Part shown: positions 35,434 to 44,132 of the stretch, in pieces | Position numbering within the stretch: the first letter of the stretch is position 1 | How the letters are laid out: each line of letters opens with the position of its first letter | Source: Chryseobacterium jejuense | Lineage (GTDB): Bacteria > Bacteroidota > Bacteroidia > Flavobacteriales > Weeksellaceae | Reading direction: 5' to 3' | Length of the DNA stretch: 64,000 bases | NCBI RefSeq assembly: GCF_017877355.1 | Contig: NZ_JAGIPR010000002.1 | Coordinates: forward strand, 124,001 to 188,000 | The notes under the pieces: generated by a model | Seen by the model: only the letters and a program-made list of their open reading frames with translations | What the model was told of the DNA's origin: nothing | The model's database searches: none | Program-made: the position numbers and the translations under genes

Positions 35434-36856
35434 ACATATATTGTACGGCATAGCTGCCCTAAGCTTGGTATCATGTGCTGTTCCAAAGGTTGCTGATATC
35501 AAAAAAGCGCAGACACTTCCGGAAATACCTGCTAAAACAGCAGGTTCAGAAGAATTTCAGCAACTTGATCTGAAAGCTTATTTTACTGATGCTCATTTAT
35601 TGGAGCTTTTTAATAAAGTAGTCCAGGCCAATCCGGATTTTCAGATTGCACAGCAAAGAGTGGAAATTGCCAACAGTTTCCTGCAAAGATCAAAGATGGA
35701 TCTTTTGCCTTCTCTTGAAGTAGGAGCAGAAGCTACCGGAAATCGTTATGGAAAATATACGATGGAGGGAGTGGGAAATTATGATACCAATCTTTCCCCC
35801 AATATCACGGAAGAGCAGAAAATTAACCGTGATTTCACTCCTAATTACTGGTTAGGAGCAAGAAGCAGCTGGGAAATTGATGCATGGGGGAAGTTGAAAA
35901 ATAAGAAAATTGCCGCCCAAAAGAAGTATCAGGCTTCTACAGAAGGATTGCGATTACTTCAGGTAGAGCTTTTCACCGATATTGCTAACCTGTATTATCA
36001 GTTGGTAGCTTTGGATAACCGTTTGGCGATTTATCAGAAAAACTATAACCTTCAGCAGAGAGCTTTTGAAATTGTTCTGGCACAGCGTGAAGTAGGTAAA
36101 GCCACAGAGCTTGCCGTACAGCAGTTCAAAGCACAAAATAACAACTGGCTGGCAGAAATAGAACATATCAAAGTAGAGATTGTAACCGTTGAACAGGCTA
36201 TTACTACTTTAACAGGAAGCTATGGCGGAGATGTGAAGCGTGGTAAAATCTTAATGCCTACCAATATGGATGTTTTAAGTAAAACCATTAATGTAGAAGC
36301 TGTTATACACTCAAGACCGGATGTGGCAGCCAATTATTATGTGTTGGAGGCTTCGCAGGCAGATGCAAAGGCTGCAAGAGCAGCTTTTTATCCGAAAATC
36401 GATCTTGGAGCCGGAATTGGGATCAATTCTTTCTCTGTAGAAACATTTTTCAAACCAAGTTCATTAGCAGGCCAGCTGTTGGGTGGGTTAATGGTTCCTG
36501 TTTTTAATAAAGGTCAGCTGAAATATGAGTTTAAAGTAGCCAGCAAAGAACAGGAGATTGCTTTTTTAAATTATCAGAAAAGTATCACCACAGCATTCAA
36601 TGAACTTCAGTCTATTTTGAAACAGACCAGGATTTATGAAAGGGTTTTAAAATTAAAATCAGAAGAAGTAGGTTTTCTGGACCGTGGAGTTGAGGTTTCC
36701 AATGATCTTTACCTAACAGGATACGCCAATTATTTTGAACTAATTAACTCACAGAAAAGTAAATTGACCGCAGAGCTTGATTTGTTACAGTTCCAGCATC
36801 AGAATACGAGAAACAATGTTCTGTTGTTTAAAGCTTTAGGTGGAAAATTGAATTAA
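35414..36856 (+). CDS. RND efflux outer-membrane channel (TolC/OprM family), lipoprotein
   Basis: 480 residues from ATG 35414, which overlaps the pump gene by 20 nt and suggests translational coupling. A lipobox (IAALSLVSC) is followed by VPKVADIKKAQTLPEIP and two OEP repeats (about 65-260 and 275-478) with the usual long helical hairpins. NYWLGARSSWEIDAWGKLKN and SRPDVAANYYVLEASQADAKA are NodT/OprM signatures. It forms the trimeric outer-membrane exit duct. The operon ends at a terminator 20 nt downstream. Confidence 0.95.
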   Translation: MKRLNHKHILYGIAALSLVSCAVPKVADIKKAQTLPEIPAKTAGSEEFQQLDLKAYFTDAHLLELFNKVVQANPDFQIAQQRVEIANSFLQRSKMDLLPSLEVGAEATGNRYGKYTMEGVGNYDTNLSPNITEEQKINRDFTPNYWLGARSSWEIDAWGKLKNKKIAAQKKYQASTEGLRLLQVELFTDIANLYYQLVALDNRLAIYQKNYNLQQRAFEIVLAQREVGKATELAVQQFKAQNNNWLAEIEHIKVEIVTVEQAITTLTGSYGGDVKRGKILMPTNMDVLSKTINVEAVIHSRPDVAANYYVLEASQADAKAARAAFYPKIDLGAGIGINSFSVETFFKPSSLAGQLLGGLMVPVFNKGQLKYEFKVASKEQEIAFLNYQKSITTAFNELQSILKQTRIYERVLKLKSEEVGFLDRGVEVSNDLYLTGYANYFELINSQKSKLTAELDLLQFQHQNTRNNVLLFKALGGKLN

Positions 36857-36874
36857 AAATAATCAATTACTTTT

Positions 36875-36906
36875 TCGGTTTTGTAAACCGACCATTTTTA
36901 TTTTTT
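36875..36906 (+). terminator. Terminator of the RND efflux operon
   Basis: TCGGTTT, TGT, AAACCGA stem-loop followed by CCATTTTTATTTTTT. Confidence 0.7.
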
Positions 36907-36916
36907 ACGATGAATA

Positions 36917-36950
36917 AAGAGGCTGTCTCAGTATGAGGCAGCTTCTTTTG
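36917..36950 (+). terminator. Second terminator-like hairpin (GAGGCTGTCTCA type)
   Basis: AAAGAGGCTGTCTCA and TGAGGCAGCTTCTTTT pair with two G-U pairs; a T-rich stretch follows. Sequence and layout recur at 37466 and 58213, so this terminator type is itself repeated in the genome. Confidence 0.6.
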
Positions 36951-37035
36951 ATTTTTAAAGAGATTATAATTTTTTTGTTAAATAATTCCCCGTTAGTAGA
37001 ATATTATCATATTTAGAACTCAATTAAAACTATTT

Positions 37036-37263
37036 AACCCGAGTTCGGGATAATAAAATTAAGGATAATAAGCTGGAAGCTGGAAGCGAGAGGCTGGAAG
37101 TTACTATCGGAGCTACAATTTCTGACGTTGCCGTAAAATTGATGAAGCAGTCTTTAAAGGAATAATAAATGACAGGGTTATAAGTGTTTTTTTTAATCTC
37201 AACTCACTTCCTTCTCCCGGCTTACTTACTGAAAACAGAAATGTCTTATCCAGAACTCAGGTT
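37036..37263. mobile_element. MITE-like element, copy 2 (228 bp, inverted relative to copy 1)
   Basis: Ends AACCCGAGTTCGGGATAA (37036-37053) and TTATCCAGAACTCAGGTT (37246-37263) are the same terminal inverted repeats as copy 1. Flanking 4-bp duplications are ATTT (37032-37035 and 37264-37267). The body aligns end to end with copy 1 in opposite orientation, with a 12-bp length difference near one end. No coding capacity. The 37264-37465 spacer that follows shows no gene. Confidence 0.85.
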
Positions 37264-37465
37264 ATTTAACTATGAAAAATTTGAAAAAGTCTTAAAGGCT
37301 GCACAAGGTGTGGAATTATGGATTATTCGAAATTCGGACCTAAAACACAATTAAAAAGGTACAGTATAATCACTGAGATCCTGAGTTAACAGATGGTTGC
37401 CCATGTGTTTGCATTAGAATCTGATTTTCGTAAAAAGGTCTCCGCTTTGAGACAATGCTTTAATA

Positions 37466-37498
37466 AAAAAGAGACTGTCATTAAGACGGTCTCTTTTT
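37466..37498. terminator. Bidirectional terminator after the cold-shock-domain gene
   Basis: AAAAAGAGACTGTC and GACGGTCTCTTTTT pair with one G-T mismatch around ATTAA; T-runs lie on both strands. It is 48 nt after the minus-strand stop at 37546. Confidence 0.8.
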
Positions 37499-37545
37499 GT
37501 ATCGTTTAAAAACATATCTGCAATATATTACAGAATGTGTTTATC

Positions 37546-37968
37546 TTATTTAACAATCTGGATTTCAACTGCAGAAAATCCTTTTGGAGATTTTTCCTTT
37601 TCAAAAGAAACTTTGTTTCCTTTTTTTACCGGTTCTATACAGTTATTATTGTGGAAGAAGATATTTTCTTTGGAGTTATCTTCAGTAATGAAACCATATC
37701 CTTTTTCACTAAGGAAAGTAACAATTCCTGTTTTTCTTGGATCTTCTTCAATAATAGGAGCTGCTCCCAATTGAATATCATCAAGATTTACTTCCTGTCT
37801 TTGTTCAGGTGGAGTAGAAGTTAACCTTCCGAATTCATCTACATACATGAAGACATCCTCCGCTCCTTTGTTGTTGTTCGTTTTACGTTCTTCGCGTCTT
37901 AGCGCTTTTTCTTTTTGCTTTTGAATTTTTTTCTTGAAATTTTCCTTTTTAGAAAAAGAATCTGCCAT
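37546..37968 (-). CDS. Cold-shock-domain protein with basic N-terminal extension
   Basis: 140 residues. The C-terminal 65 residues are a cold-shock OB domain: TGIVTFLSEKGYGFITED (RNP1 KGYGFI) and ENIFFHNNN (RNP2-like). It is preceded by about 75 residues not found in classical CspA: a Lys/Arg/Glu-rich helix (residues 6-35) and an acidic linker with YVDEFGRLTSTPPEQRQEV. It should bind single-stranded RNA or DNA. Extended forms of this kind are common in Bacteroidetes. It reads away from a 700-nt spacer that contains its leader. Confidence 0.92.
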   Translation of the reverse strand: MADSFSKKENFKKKIQKQKEKALRREERKTNNNKGAEDVFMYVDEFGRLTSTPPEQRQEVNLDDIQLGAAPIIEEDPRKTGIVTFLSEKGYGFITEDNSKENIFFHNNNCIEPVKKGNKVSFEKEKSPKGFSAVEIQIVK

Positions 37969-38673
37969 AAATTATTTTTAGTATTTAGTTTCTATAAATT
38001 GTATTGTTCACTCTGGTCTGCCTTAGACCTTAAAGTCCGTCGATGTTTCCTGTTGTGGGGTTTCCTAATCATACAGAGCTTTAAAATTCCGACAAGTATT
38101 GTTCTGGGTAGAAAAATAAAAGTTTAAAATATGGCTGCTCAAAAAGCAAAGACAGAATACGTATATTCTAAGTCATTACAGAAAACAAAGTAGAGACTTT
38201 GGTTAATAATATGCAAATATACAATAATAAAATGAATAAAACTGTTTTTAAATGATTGATTATCAGAAATGGTTTTTATGAAAAGTTAACCGGATGTTCT
38301 TATTTACATAGGAATAAAGCAGCAATGGATGTTTTTCACAAAAAATCCTCAGATAAGCTGAGGATTTAAAAAAAATATATTAAGAATGAAATGGTGTGTG
38401 TTAATACGGGTGGGAGAGCATCAAATGCTGTGCCTAAAATTCACTTAAGCTGGAAAAGTTAAGCGTCTGTTTAATATTAGAAACCGAATTCAAACTCTAT
38501 CTATCTGGTAGATAATAGGATATTGAGAGAAATATGTTTATATAAATTTTTTGATATTTTACAGAAGTTCTTATGCTTAAAATGGGATCTGTTTGAAATT
38601 CCCGAAAAATTCACCATGTTGAGATAGCTTTTATTATTCATCTTTGCTTCATCAACAATTAAAAATTAAAAAA
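37969..38673. other. Long spacer between the cold-shock gene and the SDR gene
   Basis: About 700 nt without a convincing gene. Next to the cold-shock gene, 38012-38050 holds short inverted repeats (GGTCTGCCTTAGACC and GACCTTAAAGTC), which on the minus strand could fold as a structured mRNA leader. A minus-oriented terminator-like hairpin lies at 38343-38367. The rest is AT-rich. Small open frames are not credible. Confidence 0.45.
38343..38367 (-). terminator. Orphan terminator-like hairpin
   Basis: AAATCCTCAG, ATAAG loop, CTGAGGATTT: a perfect 10-bp stem. On the minus strand TTTTTGTG follows; on the plus strand only A-runs do. No minus-strand gene lies upstream of it (to 38640), so either a small RNA ends here or the hairpin is a relic. 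Confidence 0.55.
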
Positions 38674-39429
38674 ATGTCAACACAAAATGTCAATGGAAAA
38701 GTTGTTTTAATAGCCGGGGGAGGTAAAAATCTTGGTGGATTATTGAGTAAAGGTTTTGCAGCAAAAGGAGCGAAACTGGCTATACACTACAATAGTGAAA
38801 GCTCCAGAGCAGAAAGTGAAAAAACGCTGGCAGAAGTTCAGGCACTGGGGGCTGAAGCATTTCTGTTTCAGGGAGACCTTACCAAAGTAGATAATATTGC
38901 TAAATTTTTTGATGAAACCATTTCCCGTTTTGGCGGTGTGGATATTGCGATCAACACAGTAGGAATGGTACTTAAAAAGCCATTCTCAGAAACTACGGAA
39001 GCAGAGTATGATACTATGTTCAATGTTAATTCAAAATCAGCGTATTTCTTTTTACAGGAAGCTGGTAAAAAAATAAATGACCACGGTAAGATTTGTACGA
39101 TTGTAACTTCATTACTGGCTGCATATACAGGGCTTTATTCCACATATGCAGGAGCAAAAGCACCGGTAGAGCATTTTACAAGAGCAGCATCTAAGGAATT
39201 TGGAGCCAGAGGAATTTCTGTAACAGCTGTAGCGCCAGGTCCTATGGATACTCCGTTCTTCTATGGTCAGGAAACAGATGATGCAGTAGCTTATCACAAA
39301 TCAGCATCTGCATTGGGTGGACTTACCGATATTAAAGACATTGCTCCACTAGTAGAGTTCCTGGTAACTGACGGTTGGTGGATCACAGGGCAGACAATCT
39401 TTGCCAATGGTGGTTACACAACAAGATAA
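38674..39429 (+). CDS. Short-chain dehydrogenase/reductase (SDR)
   Basis: 251 residues from ATG 38674, after which MSTQNVNGKVVLIAGGGKNLGGLLSK gives the Rossmann glycine motif. The active site is Ser in VTSLLAAYTGLYSTYAGAK, with Tyr and Lys in YAGAK. The end WITGQTIFANGGYTTR is a typical classical-SDR C-terminus. It should oxidise or reduce an alcohol/ketone with NAD(P). Substrate unknown. Single gene with its own terminator. Confidence 0.92.
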   Translation: MSTQNVNGKVVLIAGGGKNLGGLLSKGFAAKGAKLAIHYNSESSRAESEKTLAEVQALGAEAFLFQGDLTKVDNIAKFFDETISRFGGVDIAINTVGMVLKKPFSETTEAEYDTMFNVNSKSAYFFLQEAGKKINDHGKICTIVTSLLAAYTGLYSTYAGAKAPVEHFTRAASKEFGARGISVTAVAPGPMDTPFFYGQETDDAVAYHKSASALGGLTDIKDIAPLVEFLVTDGWWITGQTIFANGGYTTR

Positions 39430-39450
39430 CTAGAACAACCCATTTAAATA

Positions 39451-39490
39451 AAAAGCTCACTGAAAATTATTTTCAGTGAGCTTTTTTTAT
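39451..39490. terminator. Bidirectional terminator between the SDR gene and lgt
   Basis: AAAGCTCACTGAAAA and TTTTCAGTGAGCTTT pair perfectly around TTA, with T-runs on both strands. The two genes converge on it. Confidence 0.88.
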
Positions 39491-39504
39491 TTTTTAAAGA
39501 GAAA

Positions 39505-40341
39505 CTATATTGTTTTCATCTTTCTTTTTTCCAATATACTTTTAATAATGAAGAAAAGACCCAGAAGAACAAAAGGAATACTTAAAAGCTGTCCCATATT
39601 TAGGCTCATTCCATGTTCAAATTCTACCTGGTCTACCTTAATAAATTCAATCAGGATTCTCATAATAAAGATTAAAAGAATACTGATCCCGAAATAGAAT
39701 CCTTTTCCAATTTTAAAGAGGTCTTTCTTGTAAATAAGATACACAAGAAGGAAAATAATAAAATAGGAAATCGCTTCATAAAGCTGGGCAGGATGTCTAG
39801 GAAGATTATCTACCTGGCGGAATATAAAGGCCCATGGAACATCAGTAGGAGTTCCAATGATTTCAGAATTCATAAGATTGGCAAGTCTGATAAAAACTCC
39901 TGCCAATGGAAGTACAATAGCAATGGCGTCCAAAACAGTCATTAATGGTATTTTAAACTTTCTGGCATAAATCAGAAGCATAATCATCAGTCCAATTCCG
40001 CCACCATGGCTTGCAAGTCCTGCAAAACCGGTAAAGTGGTAAGCTCCATCCGGCCCTTTCTGGATTGGTAAAAATATTTCTAACGGATGCTGGGAATAAT
40101 AATCAAAATCATAAAAAATACAGTGTCCCAATCTGGCACCAGCTAATATTCCAATAAGTGCATACGAAAATAAGGCTTCATGTGCCTGTATACTTAAATT
40201 TTCTTTTTTATAAATGCTTTTTAAAATATTAAAGCATAAAACAAGCCCTGAAAGAAATAACAGGCCATAATATTTAAGGGAAATCCCTAAAATATTAACG
40301 ATTTCAGGATTAACATCCCAGTTGATATATAATAAACTCAT
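39505..40341 (-). CDS. lgt: Lgt, prolipoprotein diacylglyceryl transferase
   Basis: 278 residues, seven predicted membrane helices. It transfers a diacylglyceryl group from phosphatidylglycerol to the lipobox Cys of prolipoproteins, the first step for the many lipoproteins in this window. Hallmarks: GARLGHCIFYDFDYY (RLGH with the catalytic His), SHGGGIG, and the Lgt signature GVFIRLANLMNSEIIGTPT with its essential Arg and Asn. HPAQLYEAI follows. Its promoter -7 element is at 40376-40369. Essential in most Gram-negatives. Confidence 0.96.
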   Translation of the reverse strand: MSLLYINWDVNPEIVNILGISLKYYGLLFLSGLVLCFNILKSIYKKENLSIQAHEALFSYALIGILAGARLGHCIFYDFDYYSQHPLEIFLPIQKGPDGAYHFTGFAGLASHGGGIGLMIMLLIYARKFKIPLMTVLDAIAIVLPLAGVFIRLANLMNSEIIGTPTDVPWAFIFRQVDNLPRHPAQLYEAISYFIIFLLVYLIYKKDLFKIGKGFYFGISILLIFIMRILIEFIKVDQVEFEHGMSLNMGQLLSIPFVLLGLFFIIKSILEKRKMKTI

Positions 40342-40368
40342 TGATATTGTTATCGGATTTTACGGTTG

Positions 40369-40376
40369 CAAAGATA
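40369..40376 (-). promoter_or_regulatory. -7 element of lgt
   Basis: Minus-strand TATCTTTG, an exact TAnnTTTG match, 27 nt before the lgt start codon. The remainder of the 40342-40655 spacer shows no gene. Confidence 0.55.
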
Positions 40377-40655
40377 AGAAAATAGGATTTTGAAGTAATA
40401 ATGCTGTTTTTTTGAGTCTTATGTTTTGACTTGTAATGTTTTAAATGCTATTTTCTTGATGTTGTGAACAAACTTTGTACTATAAAATAGTTACTGTTTT
40501 TTTCATAAAAACTGAGGGTAATTTAAAATCATTCTTGAAGAAACATTTTATAACTTTAAGCTGAGTTTGAAAAGTTTTATTGAGTTGGCTCTGAAATAAT
40601 TTTATACTTTTCATTTCCATACTTATAATCAAAATAACACCATACAGAAATTAAT

Positions 40656-41351
40656 ATGCATCATCAACTGGAAAAGCATTATGTAAACAGAATAGGCTGG
40701 CTTAGGGCAGCTGTTTTGGGGGCCAATGACGGATTGCTGTCCACTACAAGTATTGTCATTGGTGTTGCAGCAGCAGAGCCGGAGCGGAATATCATTATTC
40801 TTGCTGCTCTGGCAGGAATGATTGCCGGTGCAATGTCTATGGCTGCCGGAGAATATGTTTCTGTAAGTTCACAGGAAGATACGGAAAAGGCAGATCTGAT
40901 CCGGGAACAGCGGGAGCTTGAAGAAATGCCGGAAGTAGAACTTCAGGAGCTGGCTAAAGTGTATGAAAAAAGAGGCTGCACGAAGGAAACAGCCATGCAG
41001 GTTGCTATTGAGCTTACCGAACATAATGCATTGGAAGCCCATGCTAGAGATGAATTGGGAATTAATGAAATTACACAGGCAAAACCTTTGCTGGCAGCAA
41101 TAGCATCATTCGGATCATTCGCGGTAGGTGCACTGTTGCCATTTACTGTTTCTATTGTGGCGCCTATCAAGCAAATGGTTTACTTTCAATATGGTTTTTC
41201 TATTATATTTCTGATGCTTTTAGGGGCAATTTCAGCCAAAGCTGGTGGCTCCAGTATTAAAAATGCAGTATTGAGAATTTGTTTCTGGGGAACCGTGGCT
41301 ATGGGGATTACGGCATTGGTAGGACATCTTTTCGGGGTGAATGTAGCATGA
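40656..41351 (+). CDS. VIT1/CCC1 family iron/manganese transporter
   Basis: 231 residues with five predicted membrane helices. NRIGWLRAAVLGANDGLLSTTSIVIGV is the VIT/CCC1 family opening, with AGMIAGAMSMAAGEYVSVSSQ next and a cytoplasmic Glu-rich helical insertion (about 70-120, metal-binding in plant VIT1). It exports Fe(II) or Mn(II), protecting from metal excess. Length is typical. It stands alone; no metal-responsive operator was recognised. Confidence 0.93.
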   Translation: MHHQLEKHYVNRIGWLRAAVLGANDGLLSTTSIVIGVAAAEPERNIIILAALAGMIAGAMSMAAGEYVSVSSQEDTEKADLIREQRELEEMPEVELQELAKVYEKRGCTKETAMQVAIELTEHNALEAHARDELGINEITQAKPLLAAIASFGSFAVGALLPFTVSIVAPIKQMVYFQYGFSIIFLMLLGAISAKAGGSSIKNAVLRICFWGTVAMGITALVGHLFGVNVA

Positions 41352-41481
41352 TGTAGATTAAGTTTCTAATACACTATTTAAAGGGTTTTAAATGATAAGT
41401 AAATGATTTTCAGATTATATTTTACCTAACGATTGTTAGTCGTAGAAGTACTACACTTTTTGAAATTTCCATGTAATTTGT

Positions 41482-41511
41482 ATTGCTGTATTGCAAATAG
41501 ATCTATATTTG
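41482..41511 (+). promoter_or_regulatory. Promoter of hcp (-33 and -7)
   Basis: TATATTTG (41504-41511) is an exact -7 element; ATTG at 41482-41485, 18 nt upstream, fits the -33 position. The start codon follows 50 nt downstream. Confidence 0.6.
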
Positions 41512-41561
41512 GTGATATAAAACAACGAATCACACAATATTAACGATTAAAATTTACAATC

Positions 41562-41969
41562 ATGGCAGAAAGAAATTCAAGAGGAATTTTAAAATTCAAC
41601 AACGGAGAAGGACAAAAGTTATTAAAACTTAACTACAGCGTAGCAAGATCTACAGACGTTTCAGGACGTGTAGCATCAGATCCTTCCAATGCTCTTATCA
41701 AAATTACAGTAGAAGCTACAGAAAAATCAGACATTCTGGAAAGCTTACTCAATGGAAAGTACAAACCTACAGTGGGAGAAATTACTTTCAACAAATCTCA
41801 CGAGGAAGGAACATTAACAACCTTAAAGTGGCAGAACGGTTATGTAATCCAGCACGAAGTAGATTTCGATGCAGTGGATGAAAACAGTATGTATATCACT
41901 TTTGTTGTAAGTGCAGAACAAATTGATTTAGGAAACTCTGCTTACCATGGAGCTTGGCCTACAGCGTAA
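41562..41969 (+). CDS. hcp: TssD/Hcp, T6SS tube protein
   Basis: 135 residues, the size of Bacteroidetes T6SSiii Hcp. AERNSRGILKFNNGEGQKLL at the start, DVSGRVASDPSNALIKITVE, and the C-terminal DENSMYITFVVSAEQIDLG strands are typical of the TssD family. It forms hexameric rings that stack into the tube inside the TssBC sheath and is secreted with the spike. It has its own promoter and terminator, so it can be expressed far above the vgrG operon that follows, as expected for a bulk structural protein. Confidence 0.94.
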   Translation: MAERNSRGILKFNNGEGQKLLKLNYSVARSTDVSGRVASDPSNALIKITVEATEKSDILESLLNGKYKPTVGEITFNKSHEEGTLTTLKWQNGYVIQHEVDFDAVDENSMYITFVVSAEQIDLGNSAYHGAWPTA

Positions 41970-42001
41970 GAACCTAGTTTTTTAAAAAATCAAGTACATA
42001 T

Positions 42002-42038
42002 AAACAGAATGGTATATTAAATACTGTTCTGTTTTTTT
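42002..42038 (+). terminator. Terminator between hcp and vgrG
   Basis: AAACAGAATGGTAT and ATACTGTTCTGTTT pair around ATTAA with two G-U pairs; TTTTTTT follows. Confidence 0.85.
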
Positions 42039-42214
42039 GGCTCTGATAAATACGTCAGAATCTGAGAAAACATTCTTGCTAATTTCCTGTGATTGTTAAA
42101 ATAAATCAAGTAAAAGTGGATTTCATATTGTAAAAAATTTATAATTTTATATAAAGGCTATTGTTTATAGAAATTTTTTCTGAAAATAAAACCTACCAAA
42201 CACCTTACATTAAT

Positions 42215-44074
42215 ATGACTAAAAATATCTCGAATTCCGAAAAGATTTCGGAGAATCATATTCCTGGAATCAACCGTGTGGTGAAGCTGGATATTGTGAT
42301 TGAAGGCAAAATGATTAAACATTTCAAACACTTCCGCCTACAGCAGAGTGTAAAGAAGCACCATAATTTTGAACTGACATTGGCCCATGATACCTTAGAT
42401 GGGGTACAAAAGCATGATCTGGAAGAAGCTCAGCAGTTTTTAGGAAAACGTTTAACTGTAGTTTTTAAATATAAAGATGTAGAAGGAAGTCCTGAAAGAA
42501 CCTTCGTAGGGGTTATTACAAAAGTAGGATTCAGTCAGGAAAATCACAGTCTTGGAAATATTGTACTGAAAGGGTACAGTCCTACGATTCTCCTGGATTC
42601 CGCTCCTCATACCCAGAGTTTTGGAGGTGACCAACCCGTAAATATGGGAATTATTGCCACCGACGTCATAAAACAGGGCATCGAAAACAGTAAATTTGAT
42701 GTGAAAGTGAATGCTAAAGCATCTGCTCAGATTTTGTACAGTTCCCAATACAATGAGACCCATTACAATTATCTCTGTAGAATGGCAGAAGCCTATGGTG
42801 AGCAATTCTTCTATGACGGTGAAATACTTCATTTCGGAAACATGCCACCCCAGAATAAAGCAGTAGAACTGATCTATGGAAGCAATGTTTCAGATATTAA
42901 CGTAGAAATGAAGGCAGTGCACATCAAACCTCGTTTTTACGGATATAACAGCAGTTCCAATGCTAAATTGATTTCCGGAGAAACACCTATTAAGCATGTA
43001 GGAAATCTTGCAAAAACAGCTTATCAGAATAACGATAAGATCTTTAAAACCCCATCATTACAGGTTGCTCCAATAAAGGCAGCTACGGATATGGATGTGG
43101 TTATTTCCCAAACCAGCACAGCAGGAAGCAGAGCAGTAGATGTTTTTACCGTTTCAGGTGGCACCACCATTCCGTTTCTGTATCCCGGATGTGTGGCAGA
43201 TATCAATATGAGGAAAACCGACAGCAATCAGACTTCTTATTTTACCAAATTAATGGTCACGGAAGTTATTCATGAAGTAGATACACTGGGACGCTATGAA
43301 GGAAGATTTGAAGCCATAGCCTCAGATACAGGATATATTCCAACTCCTGATTTTACCGTGCCTATTGCAGAAACTCAGATAGCAACAGTGATCTCTAATA
43401 CAGATCCGCTGGGGCAGGGAAGAGTTACCGTAAGATTCGACTGGCAGCTGCATGATACCACCAATTTCATCCGTATGATGGCTCCTGATGCCGGAGGTAC
43501 CGATCAAATTACTCAGAATAGAGGATATGTAGCCATTCCTGAGGTAGGAGATCAGGTGATGGTAGGTTTCGTTCATAATCATCCGGACCGTCCGTTTGTG
43601 ATGGGCGGAATGTTTCATGGCGGAACGGCTCTTGGCGGTGGCTTAGACAATCATTTAAAATCAATCCAAACCAGAAGCGGGATTAGAGTTTTGATGAATG
43701 ATGCTGAAGGAAGCGTTACCATCATTGATCCGAGTGGAAATAACTATTTCATGGATGGAAAAGGAAACATCATCGTAACCGCTCCAAAGAATATGACATT
43801 CAATGCAGGGGAAAACCTTACTATAAATGTCGGACAGGATATGAAGACTACCGTAGGAAATGATAATGCCATTAATATTACCAATAATCATAAGTTTACT
43901 TCAAGGAATTATAAACAGACCATTAATGAAAATAAAACCATCAATGTAACAGGTGATTTGAAGGAAACAACATCCACTACTACCCATAAGGCAAAGAATG
44001 GAGATATCCTGCTGCAGAGTTCAGGAATAGCCAAAATGTTGGGTAAAATTGATGCTAAAGTAAATAAAGGATAA
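42215..44074 (+). CDS. vgrG: VgrG/TssI, T6SS spike protein
   Basis: 619 residues from ATG 42215; an in-frame TTG at 42161 would add 18 poorly conserved residues. The gp27-like base (about 30-390) has RVVKLDIVIEGKMIKHFKHF and a MAEAYGEQFFYDGEILHFG block. The gp5 OB fold (about 395-480) has DPLGQGRVTVRFDWQ and VAIPEVGDQVMVGFVHNHP. The triple-stranded beta-helix spike (about 500-619) has GNIIVTAPKNMTFNAGENLT repeats. No extra effector domain is fused, so cargo should be loaded through the PAAR-like protein at 47776 or adaptors. It begins the effector cluster. Confidence 0.95.
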   Translation: MTKNISNSEKISENHIPGINRVVKLDIVIEGKMIKHFKHFRLQQSVKKHHNFELTLAHDTLDGVQKHDLEEAQQFLGKRLTVVFKYKDVEGSPERTFVGVITKVGFSQENHSLGNIVLKGYSPTILLDSAPHTQSFGGDQPVNMGIIATDVIKQGIENSKFDVKVNAKASAQILYSSQYNETHYNYLCRMAEAYGEQFFYDGEILHFGNMPPQNKAVELIYGSNVSDINVEMKAVHIKPRFYGYNSSSNAKLISGETPIKHVGNLAKTAYQNNDKIFKTPSLQVAPIKAATDMDVVISQTSTAGSRAVDVFTVSGGTTIPFLYPGCVADINMRKTDSNQTSYFTKLMVTEVIHEVDTLGRYEGRFEAIASDTGYIPTPDFTVPIAETQIATVISNTDPLGQGRVTVRFDWQLHDTTNFIRMMAPDAGGTDQITQNRGYVAIPEVGDQVMVGFVHNHPDRPFVMGGMFHGGTALGGGLDNHLKSIQTRSGIRVLMNDAEGSVTIIDPSGNNYFMDGKGNIIVTAPKNMTFNAGENLTINVGQDMKTTVGNDNAINITNNHKFTSRNYKQTINENKTINVTGDLKETTSTTTHKAKNGDILLQSSGIAKMLGKIDAKVNKG

Positions 44075-44132
44075 AAAACACATGGCAATACGTCTCATGT
44101 AGTTTACTATTGAAGATTATAACGTGTTCATA

